From Thermoanaerobaculia bacterium (lineage in GTDB: Bacteria > Acidobacteriota > Thermoanaerobaculia > JALWYX01): a DNA stretch of 56,745 nucleotides. This document shows positions 9,088-18,005 of this stretch, piece by piece; the stretch's first letter is position 1; each line of letters opens with the position of its first letter. The position numbers and the translations under genes were made by a program. The stretch covers positions 1 to 56,745 of the forward strand of contig JALWYX010000040.1 in assembly GCA_027078415.1 (NCBI GenBank), in the 5' to 3' direction. The notes under the pieces were generated by a model that worked only from the letters and a program-made list of their open reading frames with translations, made no database searches and was not told where the DNA came from.

Positions 9088-11640
9088 ATGAAGAATATTA
9101 TTGCACAAAAGATCAAGCTCGTAGATTTAGCTTCGAGAGGTGAAATAAGTGATACAGAGGTAGTTCTTGATCTTTTTCTAAAGTGGGTAGAAGGACAGGG
9201 TTTTAAACTTTTCTCCGCTCAGGAAGAAGCTATTCTGGAGTTGTATACCGGTAAAAACGTTATATTAAATACTCCTACAGGTTCGGGTAAATCTTTAGTA
9301 GCTTTAGCGTTGCATTTTTTGGATTTTTGTAGAGGAGGTAGGAGTTATTATACTTCTCCTACAAAGGCGCTTGCCAGCGAGAAATTTTTTTACCTTTGCG
9401 AGCAATTTGGTGCTTCTGCGGTGGGTATGCAGACAGGGGATGCTAGCATAAATAGTGAGGCTCCTATAATTTGTGCTACCGCTGAGGTCCTTGCTCATTT
9501 AGCTATAAGGAAACAGAACGATCTTAACGTAACTTCTGCGGTTTTAGATGAATTCCACTATTACTCAGACAGAGAGCGCGGGGTGGCGTGGCAATTACCT
9601 CTTATAACTTTGCCTCAAACGCAGTTTTTACTAATGTCTGCTACCCTAGGTAACGTGGATAAAATAGTTGAATCTCTCGAAAAGGAAACAGGTAAAGAAA
9701 CTGTAGTTGTAAAAGGTGATGAACGTCCTGTTCCTCTTGAGTTTTTTTACTGGGATAATTTGCTACACGAGGCAGTTGAACTACTTCGTGATAAGGGAAT
9801 GTTACCAGCTTACATAGTAAGTTTTACTCAGCGTGAATGCGCTGAGATAGCCCAAGATTTATCCAGTATAAACCTCGCTACTAGCGAAGAAAAGCGCAAG
9901 TTGCGGCAAGCAATATCGGCGTTTAGGTTCGATTCTCCCTATGGCAAAGAGATGAAACGCCTTATAGAAAAAGGTGTAGCAGTGCATCACGCAGGGTTGT
10001 TGCCTAAATACCGTTTACTAGTAGAACAACTAGCTCAACAGGGCCTTCTTAAAGTTATATGCGGTACAGACACTTTGGGTGTAGGAGTTAATATACCTAT
10101 AAGGACAGTGCTTTTTACTAAACTGGCTAAATTTGATGGAGAAAAAGTCAGAAGGTTAACTGTTAGAGAGTTTAAACAGATAGCCGGCAGGGCGGGAAGA
10201 AAAGGTTTTGACAATTTAGGATATGTTATAGCTTTACCTCCAGAATTTGAAGTGTTAAATCAGAGATTAAACTCGAAGAAAAAACGCAAGGTGACACCTC
10301 CACGAGGCTTTGTTAAATGGGATAAAGAGTTTTTTTCCAAGTTGATAAGTAGTGAACCTGAAAAACTTATCTCGCGTTTCGAAGTATCTCACCACCTTAT
10401 TTTGAATCTTTTGCAGAGAGATCAAGAACTTAATGATCCTACAAAACCCAATTTTTATTCTTTGAGAGTTCTTATTAACAAGTCACACGATAGTGAAAAG
10501 AAAAAGAAGAGGCATATAAGAAAAGCGGCGGTACTTGTAAGGTCTCTCAAAAAAGCTGGTGTTATAGAACTTGTGAAAGATACAAATACCAATTATTATT
10601 GGGTGGTCCTAAAGGAAGGTTTACAGATAGAGTTTTCTCTTCATCATGCTCTTTCATTATTTCTAGTTGAAGGTATAAAACAGCTCGACAACAGTGATCC
10701 ACAATACCATCTTAAAGTTCTAACTTTGGTTGAATCTATATTGGAAGACCCTAGAGCTATTCTTAAAAAACAGGAGAGAGTACTAAAAGATAGGTTGCTC
10801 AAACAGCTGAAAGCCGAAAAGGTGCCTTATGAAGAAAGAGTGGAACGGTTAGAAGAAGTCACCTATCCACAACCTGATGCTGATCTTGTATGGGATCTAT
10901 TTGCTTGGTTTTCCAATAAACACCCTTGGGTTATAGGGTATTCTATATCCCCAAAAGGTATAGGTAGAGAAATGTATGAAAACTTCTTCGATTTTTCCAG
11001 TTATGTGAAATATTACGGACTTCAAAGAAGTGAAGGTGTACTGCTAAGGTATATAACACAACTTTATAAAACACTGTTCCAGAACGTTCCTGAGACTAGC
11101 AAAAACGAAGCTATATACGATTTAGAGAGTTATTTTAGAACAATTATAGATACAACAGACACCTCTCTACTAAAAGAGTGGGAGTTTATGCTTAACCCTG
11201 AACTTAAGTTTAAGTCTAGAGACGAACAAGAGAAAGGCCGTAGAGAAATATTTCTATACCAGCTTCTGCATGATTACCGGGCATTTGAAGCAAAAGTTCG
11301 TAATGAAATGCATCAGTTTGCTAAAGCACTTGCTGAAGAAGATTTTCAAAGGGCTCTTTCGATCCTCAAGATCGATCCTGATGATAGATGGGATCTAGAA
11401 AGAATAGAACAAGCTGTAAAACCATTAAAAGAGATAGGTGGAATAGTGTGGAATAAAGATGCTAGAGATAAAAATATGATTCTTATAAAAAAGATCGATA
11501 ATCGCAATTGGGAAGTATATCAAAACCTGCTAACGCCAACGGGAGACACGAGTTGGTATATATTAGGTACTGTAGATCTTGCTAAGATAGATAATCCTTA
11601 TGAACCGATAGTTACTTTGCGATACATAGGAAATTATTAG
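9088..11640 (+). CDS. Ski2-like DExH helicase with DUF3516 region
   Basis: An 850-aa superfamily 2 helicase. Motif I TPTGSGKS is at 62-69, motif II is DEFH (154-157), and motif III SAT is at 184-186. A second RecA domain has VHHAGLLPKYR, GTDTLGVGVNIP and the motif VI region QIAGRAGRKG. The remaining C-terminal half (about 400-850) is helical and charged, and fits the DUF3516 helicases of actinobacteria and myxobacteria. The family resembles Ski2/Mtr4 RNA helicases, so RNA remodelling is the likely role, but substrates are not established. It is divergent from tpx and its stop is 3 nt from that of the convergent DUF6311 gene, leaving no room for a separate terminator. Confidence 0.85.
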   Translation: MKNIIAQKIKLVDLASRGEISDTEVVLDLFLKWVEGQGFKLFSAQEEAILELYTGKNVILNTPTGSGKSLVALALHFLDFCRGGRSYYTSPTKALASEKFFYLCEQFGASAVGMQTGDASINSEAPIICATAEVLAHLAIRKQNDLNVTSAVLDEFHYYSDRERGVAWQLPLITLPQTQFLLMSATLGNVDKIVESLEKETGKETVVVKGDERPVPLEFFYWDNLLHEAVELLRDKGMLPAYIVSFTQRECAEIAQDLSSINLATSEEKRKLRQAISAFRFDSPYGKEMKRLIEKGVAVHHAGLLPKYRLLVEQLAQQGLLKVICGTDTLGVGVNIPIRTVLFTKLAKFDGEKVRRLTVREFKQIAGRAGRKGFDNLGYVIALPPEFEVLNQRLNSKKKRKVTPPRGFVKWDKEFFSKLISSEPEKLISRFEVSHHLILNLLQRDQELNDPTKPNFYSLRVLINKSHDSEKKKKRHIRKAAVLVRSLKKAGVIELVKDTNTNYYWVVLKEGLQIEFSLHHALSLFLVEGIKQLDNSDPQYHLKVLTLVESILEDPRAILKKQERVLKDRLLKQLKAEKVPYEERVERLEEVTYPQPDADLVWDLFAWFSNKHPWVIGYSISPKGIGREMYENFFDFSSYVKYYGLQRSEGVLLRYITQLYKTLFQNVPETSKNEAIYDLESYFRTIIDTTDTSLLKEWEFMLNPELKFKSRDEQEKGRREIFLYQLLHDYRAFEAKVRNEMHQFAKALAEEDFQRALSILKIDPDDRWDLERIEQAVKPLKEIGGIVWNKDARDKNMILIKKIDNRNWEVYQNLLTPTGDTSWYILGTVDLAKIDNPYEPIVTLRYIGNY

Positions 11641-11643
11641 AAT

Positions 11644-13692
11644 TTACTCTATATGTGGAAAATTTTTTATCAAGTAACGATAAATTTTGTTTTGTTTATA
11701 GTTTAACACTACTAAATGTATACCTTTGCTAGGATGTATAAAGGTTAAGTCATAACCGTTTATCAAAAGTGCTACTCTTTCTCTACTCTTTGCTTTTAAT
11801 CTGCAGAAAAATTTATTTTTCCGATAATAAATATGTAACTTACTTTTCCCATATTTTTCTTTTAGTAGTACACCATCTTCAAATATAGCTAGATATGGAA
11901 TCATGTTGTTCTGGGTAGCTGTTGTGTTAAAGTTTTTTAGGAATTTTAGTAGGTTATGGTTGGATTGGTTTCTATTTACTGCAAGTAGCACTATTTCGCC
12001 TTTTTTGAAATGTTTTTTAACTATTTGAATTTCGTCTAGTATATTGGGCCAGTTGTCTAGATTATTTGCTATTTTGTGCGGGACGATTAGATACAATCCG
12101 TTAAGTAGAACTTTTTTAAAGTTATCTCTTTTTTGTAATTTTCTAAGCAAGTGAAAGTCTTCTATTATGTAGATACTTTGTGGATCGATAGAAGAATTTG
12201 TAATTTCTTTTTTTAGTTGTTTATGGTATTTCTCCCTTGCTTCTTTACTGTATCTAGCTACATTTCCAACGTTTATCTTCTTTCCTCTACTTGCTACAAT
12301 GGTGGCTAACTGGGTGTGTATAAGATCTGAATAACCCCTTGTAACGGGTGGGAAGAAAATAACTGTGTCTATTTTATCTACTATATCTTGCCACTTTTCT
12401 TTGTTAAACAAAGAGCCGTGAGGTTTTAGATTTAACAAACGTGCTTTTTTGGCAATATGAGGAGAGATGTCGATTGTTTGTAGCACAAGAGCTGTGGATA
12501 GAAAAACGGTGGATACTACGGGTGGGAAGTTTTGTATTACACTAACTATGACAAATATGTAAATAAGGTAGCATGCTAACCATATAAATCTACCGTTTGC
12601 TCTTACTACTTGTAAATGAGCAAGAGTCTTTTCAGGCAAAATTAAAGTAGTTATTAAATGTTCACCTATATAAATATTAGGTATTATGGAGAATATAAAA
12701 AAAAGTGTTCCTATTAGTGTAAGTAGCAAGAAGGTCGAAGGTAGCTTAGTTTTTCTCCAAATTAATGCTATCGGTAATAATGTTAGTATGCCTATCCCTA
12801 AGTACCCAAAACCTTCGTATTGAAAAGTTCCTACTTTTTTAATAGGTTTTATAAATTTTGATACGTATACAAAGTAAGGATCTATAAAGGATAGAATATT
12901 TGCGTTGTAGAATCTTCCTCCTCGCAAATCTGAAGCTTTTAAAATAAAGTATCCTAACAGATAAGCTGTTATCGTTACAAAAGCTAACAAATAAATAGCT
13001 TTTCTTATTTCTTGAATAGATAATTTATGCAGAAGAGTTAATAACCAGATTGCAAATACGAAGATAAATAGGTAGAAGTGAATAGCTATCGATATAGGAA
13101 GTAGAAAGTGAATGTTTTTGCTGTTGGTTAGGTATAAATAGATCGCTGCTATTATCAACCATTGACCTACGAGGGCTGAATGGCCACCCAATCTGATTAT
13201 CATGAAGGGTGCTAGGAGAAAGAATAGGGATCCTAAATACGATTGTACTGTTTTGTTGGTTAGGTATACTAGCAGTTTTGTAGCGAAGAATATTTGTAGT
13301 GTAAAAGATAGCAGATACCATATTCCGAAGTATTGGAACGGACTACCGATAATAGGTGATATTATTTTAAAGAGTATAGCTAACAGAGGTATACAATCTA
13401 CATACACTATACTTGTTCCGTGTGGGTAAAAGTAGTTCTCTATTTTGCCTATTATCGGGAAATTCCATTTTTCATTTAAGAAGAATAACCAACCTACGAA
13501 GTGATCGTTGAGGTCTGCTGGGTTGGATATTATCCAATTTATAGAGGAAGGGTTTAGGCTGCTGGTTCCAAAACAGAACAGGTAAAAACCGGAAGATACA
13601 GCAGAAGAAAAGATAAATAGTGTAAGGTTACTAGATGGTGGTAATAATTTGTATCTCGAAAGGCGATACAATAGTTTGGAAAAAATACTCAT
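11644..13692 (-). CDS. DUF6311-type multi-pass membrane protein
   Basis: A 682-aa protein. The first about 400 residues carry some ten or more membrane segments, and the last about 250 residues form a soluble domain. The N-terminal motifs INWIISNPADLNDHFVGWLF, YFYPHGTSIVYVDCIPLLAI and LGGHSALVGQWLIIAAIYL fit DUF6311, whose layout resembles integral-membrane C-type glycosyltransferases. The acidic ADLNDH early in the chain could be the catalytic Asp region of such enzymes. The soluble tail lacks a recognised domain. No sugar-pathway gene is adjacent, so the donor and acceptor are unknown. Confidence 0.6.
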   Translation of the reverse strand: MSIFSKLLYRLSRYKLLPPSSNLTLFIFSSAVSSGFYLFCFGTSSLNPSSINWIISNPADLNDHFVGWLFFLNEKWNFPIIGKIENYFYPHGTSIVYVDCIPLLAILFKIISPIIGSPFQYFGIWYLLSFTLQIFFATKLLVYLTNKTVQSYLGSLFFLLAPFMIIRLGGHSALVGQWLIIAAIYLYLTNSKNIHFLLPISIAIHFYLFIFVFAIWLLTLLHKLSIQEIRKAIYLLAFVTITAYLLGYFILKASDLRGGRFYNANILSFIDPYFVYVSKFIKPIKKVGTFQYEGFGYLGIGILTLLPIALIWRKTKLPSTFLLLTLIGTLFFIFSIIPNIYIGEHLITTLILPEKTLAHLQVVRANGRFIWLACYLIYIFVIVSVIQNFPPVVSTVFLSTALVLQTIDISPHIAKKARLLNLKPHGSLFNKEKWQDIVDKIDTVIFFPPVTRGYSDLIHTQLATIVASRGKKINVGNVARYSKEAREKYHKQLKKEITNSSIDPQSIYIIEDFHLLRKLQKRDNFKKVLLNGLYLIVPHKIANNLDNWPNILDEIQIVKKHFKKGEIVLLAVNRNQSNHNLLKFLKNFNTTATQNNMIPYLAIFEDGVLLKEKYGKSKLHIYYRKNKFFCRLKAKSRERVALLINGYDLTFIHPSKGIHLVVLNYKQNKIYRYLIKNFPHIE

Positions 13693-14004
13693 TGTACACT
13701 TGCTCTTATATTTTAGTTTTTTCTAAAGAGGTTTGATTTGTAGTAACCGTTTTAAACAACTTCATAAAAAATTTTACCTTTATAGAGATTCATGCTAGAA
13801 AAGATAATAAACAAAAACTTTGCCTGTTGTTGATCTCTTTCTGTGTTTTTAGTCTGAAATTTGCATGTTGGTTGTTTTTATGAAATTTTGAGCGGATAGT
13901 ATGTGTAATCGATGTGAGATTTTTGCATATTATTTATGAATATTGCTTCCCTTTTGTAAGCGAATAAGATTCAAAAATTAGAATTTACTTTGATAGATTT
14001 CAGT
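13693..14004. other. Intergenic region between SDR and DUF6311 genes
   Basis: About 310 nt of AT-rich sequence with no reading frame of note on either strand and no clear hairpin terminator. Because both flanking genes are on the minus strand, this stretch lies upstream of nothing on the plus strand. It should be the 3' trailer of the DUF6311 gene plus spacer. Confidence 0.4.
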
Positions 14005-14856
14005 TTATTGTTTTTTTGAAGTTCGCAATTTTGTAAAGATAGTATCTAGGGTTTTATCATCTAAGTATTTTAGATGGTTGAATTGTCCTGCCATTAACCA
14101 TTCTCCCCCATCGATTGTTACTATTTCTCCGTTGATGAACTCTGAAAGATCACTTATTAGAAAGGCAACTAAATTAGCCACTTCTTGAGGTTTACCAACT
14201 CTTTTAAGTGGTATTCTTGCGACTATTTTATCCTCTATCTCTTTAGGAACTAAACGGCTCCATGCTCCCTCTGTTGGAAATATTCCTGGAGCTACAGCGT
14301 TCACCCTTATCCTAGGTGCCCATTCTACCGCCAATGACCTAGTTAAGGCTACTACTCCTGCTTTTGAGACAGCACTAGGTACTACGTACGCAGAGCCTGT
14401 AAATGCATAGGTAGTTACTATCGATACTATTTTTCCTTTTACATTTGTTTTAAATAAGGTTTTAGCGAATTCCGTAGAACAGTAAAATGTTCCAAAAAGA
14501 ACAGTTTCTACTATCGCACGAAACCCTTTAGGAGAAATAGATTCGCTCTTAGCTAAAAAATTCCCTGCCGCGTTGTTAACTAGCGCTGTAGCTGTTTTAT
14601 ATTTTTCTCTTATATAACTGAATAGCTCGCTTACTTCCAGGGGCTCTCGAACGTTGCACTGCTTGTATGAATGATCGTTGTTATTTATAGATCGTAACTG
14701 CTTTGTGACCTCCTTTAAAGGTTCTTCCCTTCTGCCGCATACGATTACGGTTGCTCCTAATTCTGCAAATCTTATAGCCATGGCTCTACCTAAACCTGTA
14801 CCCCCACCAGTTATAACTATGGTTTCGCCCGATAATAATGTGTTACAACTATCCAT
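14005..14856 (-). CDS. 2,4-dienoyl-CoA reductase-like SDR
   Basis: A short-chain dehydrogenase of 283 aa. NAD(P) binding is shown by GGGTGLG (17-23) and NNAAGN (94-99). The usual YxxxK is absent because the aligned position reads SAVSK (161-165). Instead Tyr150 in TTYAFTGSAYVVPSAVSKAG matches the displaced catalytic Tyr of mitochondrial 2,4-dienoyl-CoA reductase (Tyr199/Lys214 in human DECR1). Similarity continues through WSRLVPKE, INGEIVTIDGGEW and GQFNHL. It therefore probably reduces a dienoyl-CoA or similar thioester with NADPH. A purine-rich ribosome binding site (GGAAAGGAG) precedes the ATG by about 10 nt. Confidence 0.82.
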   Translation of the reverse strand: MDSCNTLLSGETIVITGGGTGLGRAMAIRFAELGATVIVCGRREEPLKEVTKQLRSINNNDHSYKQCNVREPLEVSELFSYIREKYKTATALVNNAAGNFLAKSESISPKGFRAIVETVLFGTFYCSTEFAKTLFKTNVKGKIVSIVTTYAFTGSAYVVPSAVSKAGVVALTRSLAVEWAPRIRVNAVAPGIFPTEGAWSRLVPKEIEDKIVARIPLKRVGKPQEVANLVAFLISDLSEFINGEIVTIDGGEWLMAGQFNHLKYLDDKTLDTIFTKLRTSKKQ

Positions 14857-15176
14857 AACTACTGTTCTCCTTTCCTAAAGTTAGAGGTTGTAAGTATATT
14901 ACTGCTATTCTATTTGAAAAATTTATTGAGATAAAAACGGTGTGAACCAGATAAAGAGGTAACAGTTTGAGCACTGTATGAGACTGTTATTTATTTTAAG
15001 TTAACGGTGATGGTAGATGAGGTATATATGCGGTTTAAGATACGAATATCTTAGTATTATCTCTATGTTCCATCCATCTGTATTGTTAATGGGAGGTTCC
15101 TCTTTTTGTTTATTCTGGGGTGATGAGTGCAAAAGTTAAGAGAGATATTTGCAGAAACATGCGCAGAGGTAGAAAT
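14857..15176. other. Intergenic region upstream of the SDR gene
   Basis: About 320 nt between the tyrS stop and the SDR start, both on the minus strand. It holds the SDR ribosome binding site (14867-14875) and presumably its promoter, but no hexamer pair stands out. A plus-strand frame starting near 15120 overlaps tyrS antisense and is not credible as a gene. Confidence 0.4.
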
Positions 15177-16388
15177 TTAAATGATCTTTATTTTAGCAAA
15201 TTTTCTTTTTCCTATTTTGAGCAGATAAGGGTCTTTCCTTTTGACAAGTTTTGTGTGTTCATCGTATATTTTTTCGCCGTCTACTTTAATTCCTCCTTGT
15301 TTTATTAATCTTCTGACTTCGCTTTTCGATTTTGCTAGACCTACAGAAAATATTATTTCTACCAATTTGTTTTCTGTTAACTTGTATATAGGAACGTTTT
15401 CTGGGATCTCTTTTTTAGCGAAGATTCTTTCGAATTCTTCTTGTTCGCGCCTAGCTACTGTTGTTCCGTAAAATTGTGCTGTTATATGAAATGCTAGTTC
15501 ATGTTTGACTTTTTTGGGGTTGAGTATACCTTGCTTTACCGCACTTTTTTTGTTTTCTATGGTACTTTCATCTATATCTGTTAATAGGAGCAACCAATCC
15601 CACATTATCGAGTCTGGTATAGACATAACTTTTCCATACATATCCTTAGGTGTATCGTTAAGTGCTACTGCGTTTCCTAAACTTTTTGACATTTTCTCCT
15701 TACCGTCTAAACCCACAAGCAGGGGTACAGTTAGACATATCTGTGGTTCTAGTCCCCAATCTCGCATTAAGTCTCGTCCTACCAAGAGATTGAATATTTG
15801 ATCTGATCCTCCTAACTCTACATCTGCTTTAAGAGCGATTGAGTCGTATCCCTGTACTAAGGGATAGAGAAGTTCATGTATAAAAAGTGGCTGGTTAGTT
15901 GAAAGTCTTGTACGAAAGTCTTCCCTTTCTATCATACGTGCTAGTGTATATTTACTAGCTAGTTGAATTATTCCTCTACTGCCCAGTTGATCAAGCCATT
16001 CTGAATTAAATTTTATAATTGTTTTATCTGGATCCAAGATTTTGTACACTTGTTCCTTGTATGTCTCAGCGTTCTTCTTTACTTCGTCGGGAGTTAGTTG
16101 AGGACGAGTTTTCTTCTTTCCAGTAGGATCCCCAATAGTAGCTGTAAAGTCTCCTATAAGGAAAATTACCCTATGACCCAGTTGTTGAAAATGAGCCATT
16201 TTTTTCAGCAAGACTGTGTGACCCAAGTGTAAATCTGGTGTCGATGGATCAAATCCAGCCTTTACTAGTAAATTTGAACCGTTTTTTAAGCACTGTGCTA
16301 TTTTGCTTTTTAGTTCTTTCTCCTCTACAAGATCTACTGTTCCTCTTTTTATAAGTTTAAGTTGATACTCTAATTCTTTTTCCATCAT
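15177..16388 (-). CDS. tyrS: Tyrosyl-tRNA synthetase
   Basis: A class I aminoacyl-tRNA synthetase of 403 aa that charges tRNA-Tyr. The HIGH motif appears as HLGH (54-57) and the KMSKS motif is exact at 232-236. A C-terminal S4 RNA-binding domain (about 340-400, with [18 protein letters not shown]) completes the protein. The length and the extended spacing fit the TyrS2/TyrZ-like type found in many proteobacteria. Translation can start at either of two adjacent Met codons. Only 71 nt separate it from the divergent sigma-factor gene, too little for a T-box leader. Confidence 0.96.
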   Translation of the reverse strand: MMEKELEYQLKLIKRGTVDLVEEKELKSKIAQCLKNGSNLLVKAGFDPSTPDLHLGHTVLLKKMAHFQQLGHRVIFLIGDFTATIGDPTGKKKTRPQLTPDEVKKNAETYKEQVYKILDPDKTIIKFNSEWLDQLGSRGIIQLASKYTLARMIEREDFRTRLSTNQPLFIHELLYPLVQGYDSIALKADVELGGSDQIFNLLVGRDLMRDWGLEPQICLTVPLLVGLDGKEKMSKSLGNAVALNDTPKDMYGKVMSIPDSIMWDWLLLLTDIDESTIENKKSAVKQGILNPKKVKHELAFHITAQFYGTTVARREQEEFERIFAKKEIPENVPIYKLTENKLVEIIFSVGLAKSKSEVRRLIKQGGIKVDGEKIYDEHTKLVKRKDPYLLKIGKRKFAKIKII

Positions 16389-16459
16389 GATGGATAAAGA
16401 ATAGCATATTTTGCAAATCTAATAACTACTTTTGCTCGTACTATGTTAAGAGGAACGTG

Positions 16460-17047
16460 ATGATGATCGCTAAAGAGTTGGAAATAGATAAATGTAGCGA
16501 TTCCGAGTTGCTCTATATGATAAAGATGGGTGATGAAAAAGCTCTAGAAGAACTATATAGAAGGTATTACTCTATAGTTAAAGGTTTGGCTCTAAAAATT
16601 TTACGTAACGACGAAGAAGCTAATGAGGTTGTACAAACAGTTTTTATTCAAGTTTGGGATGAAGCGCACAAGTATTCTACAGATAAAGGTTCTGTTTTCA
16701 GTTGGATAATGCTTATAGCACGCAGTAGGGCTATTGATAGATTCAGAGTATTAAAGCGAAAATTTGCAACGGAGCTTTACGAGATTCCAAGTTGCTATGA
16801 AGTTGAAAGCGAAAATGAGCAAACTGTGTTGTATAGTCAGCAGAGAAAGATCGTTTTAAACGCTTTGGAGGCTCTACCTACAATACAGAGAGAAGTTCTA
16901 GAACTTGCTTATTTCGAAGGCTTATCGCAATCACAAATAGCTAAGAAGTTGGATATACCTTTAGGCACAGTTAAAACAAGAACATTACACGCTTTACGGA
17001 AACTTAGAAAAATACTTGGAGGTTGTAAGGCAGAAATTTTAGGATAG
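16460..17047 (+). CDS. ECF sigma factor (SigK-like)
   Basis: An RNA polymerase sigma-70 family protein of about 195 aa. Region 2 spans EELYRRYYSIV, NEVVQTVFIQVWDEA and GSVFSWIMLIARSRAIDRFR. Region 4 spans LPTIQREVLELAYFEGLSQS and IAKKLDIPLGTVKTRTLHAL. GTG (16457), ATG (16460) and ATG (16463) are in tandem. The AAGAGGA ribosome binding site (16448-16454) suits 16460 or 16463. The next gene, 8 nt on, encodes an RskA-like membrane protein, so this is a sigma/anti-sigma pair of the SigK/RskA kind. The regulon and signal are unknown. Confidence 0.9.
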   Translation: MMIAKELEIDKCSDSELLYMIKMGDEKALEELYRRYYSIVKGLALKILRNDEEANEVVQTVFIQVWDEAHKYSTDKGSVFSWIMLIARSRAIDRFRVLKRKFATELYEIPSCYEVESENEQTVLYSQQRKIVLNALEALPTIQREVLELAYFEGLSQSQIAKKLDIPLGTVKTRTLHALRKLRKILGGCKAEILG

Positions 17048-17055
17048 GTAAAACT

Positions 17056-17808
17056 ATGACTAAAAAAGATTGGTTGATAGAAACTGTAGATAAAGAGAGA
17101 GATGGCAAAGAGTTGAAAGAGGTGCTAGCACTTTTAACGTTTAAAGTGCCACTTGTTAACAGTGGTTATAGGTATAATTGGCAAAAGATAAAAAAGTATA
17201 TTGCTCAATCTAAGATCAAGAAATTTCCTTATGAATCACAATCTAAGAAATTAACTGGAATTAGTTTTCTCCCGTATTTAGCAGCTAGTTTTATGTTGCT
17301 TGGCTTTTTGGTAGTTTTACTTTTTGGGTATTATACCAAGAATAAAAGATTGCAAACTCTTAATAAAGAGGTTGCATCCTTGAAAAAATGGGTTGAGATT
17401 CTCGATTCGGAATCAAAAAGCGTTAGAAGCTACCTTAATATGGTTACTTCAGTAGGTACCGTTGTAGCTGTGTTCCATGATACGCGTTTTCGAGATAAAG
17501 TTAAGGGCGCTATTTTCATAGATCCTTCCAGGAAAGCTTACTATCTTAAGCTTGAAGATTTGGATCCATGTCCACCCAATAAGAGGTATAGAGTGTGGTT
17601 TGTAAGTAAAGTGGGGAAAGAAACTTTTTATTTACCTTGTATACATTTTTCTACTACAAATAGTGGGAAACTTGAATTTCTTATAGAACGTAAAATACCA
17701 GAAAACCTAGAGGCGGTTATTGTAACTCTCGAAGATAGTGTCCAAGATTCATATACACCGAGCGGTGAAATAGTACTCAAAGCCGATAATTTTAAGAAAA
17801 TAAGTTAA
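17056..17808 (+). CDS. RskA-like anti-sigma factor
   Basis: A 250-aa protein with a cytoplasmic N-terminus (about 1-75), one membrane helix (about 77-97, LPYLAASFMLLGFLVVLLFG), a short coiled segment, and an extracytoplasmic C-terminal domain. That domain has the RskA pattern: YRVWFVSKVGKETFYL, then a VTLEDS-type strand and a PSGEIVLKA ending, close to the usual VTLEP and PTGPVVL. RskA proteins hold their ECF sigma factor at the membrane. The position directly after such a sigma gene supports that role. The N-terminus lacks an obvious zinc-finger HxxxCxxC motif. Confidence 0.8.
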   Translation: MTKKDWLIETVDKERDGKELKEVLALLTFKVPLVNSGYRYNWQKIKKYIAQSKIKKFPYESQSKKLTGISFLPYLAASFMLLGFLVVLLFGYYTKNKRLQTLNKEVASLKKWVEILDSESKSVRSYLNMVTSVGTVVAVFHDTRFRDKVKGAIFIDPSRKAYYLKLEDLDPCPPNKRYRVWFVSKVGKETFYLPCIHFSTTNSGKLEFLIERKIPENLEAVIVTLEDSVQDSYTPSGEIVLKADNFKKIS

Positions 17809-18005
17809 CCGCAGCATTGTAGCCTCGGGTAATTAAAAACCTTAATTAGAGATGGATTGTTAGACGATTGTAAAGTGATTGAAAATTGTTAACCGATGTA
17901 GTTTCCCATAAATACCTTTGTATAGGTAGTTTATATTCAATATTACAGATAAAAGCGTTTCAATATTCTAAGTATTACGCAAGATAGATTACCCAAAGGT
18001 TGTAT

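Noticed and set aside
15505-15801. Plus-strand frames of 75-98 codons inside tyrS
   Set aside because: They are antisense shadows of a clear tRNA synthetase gene.
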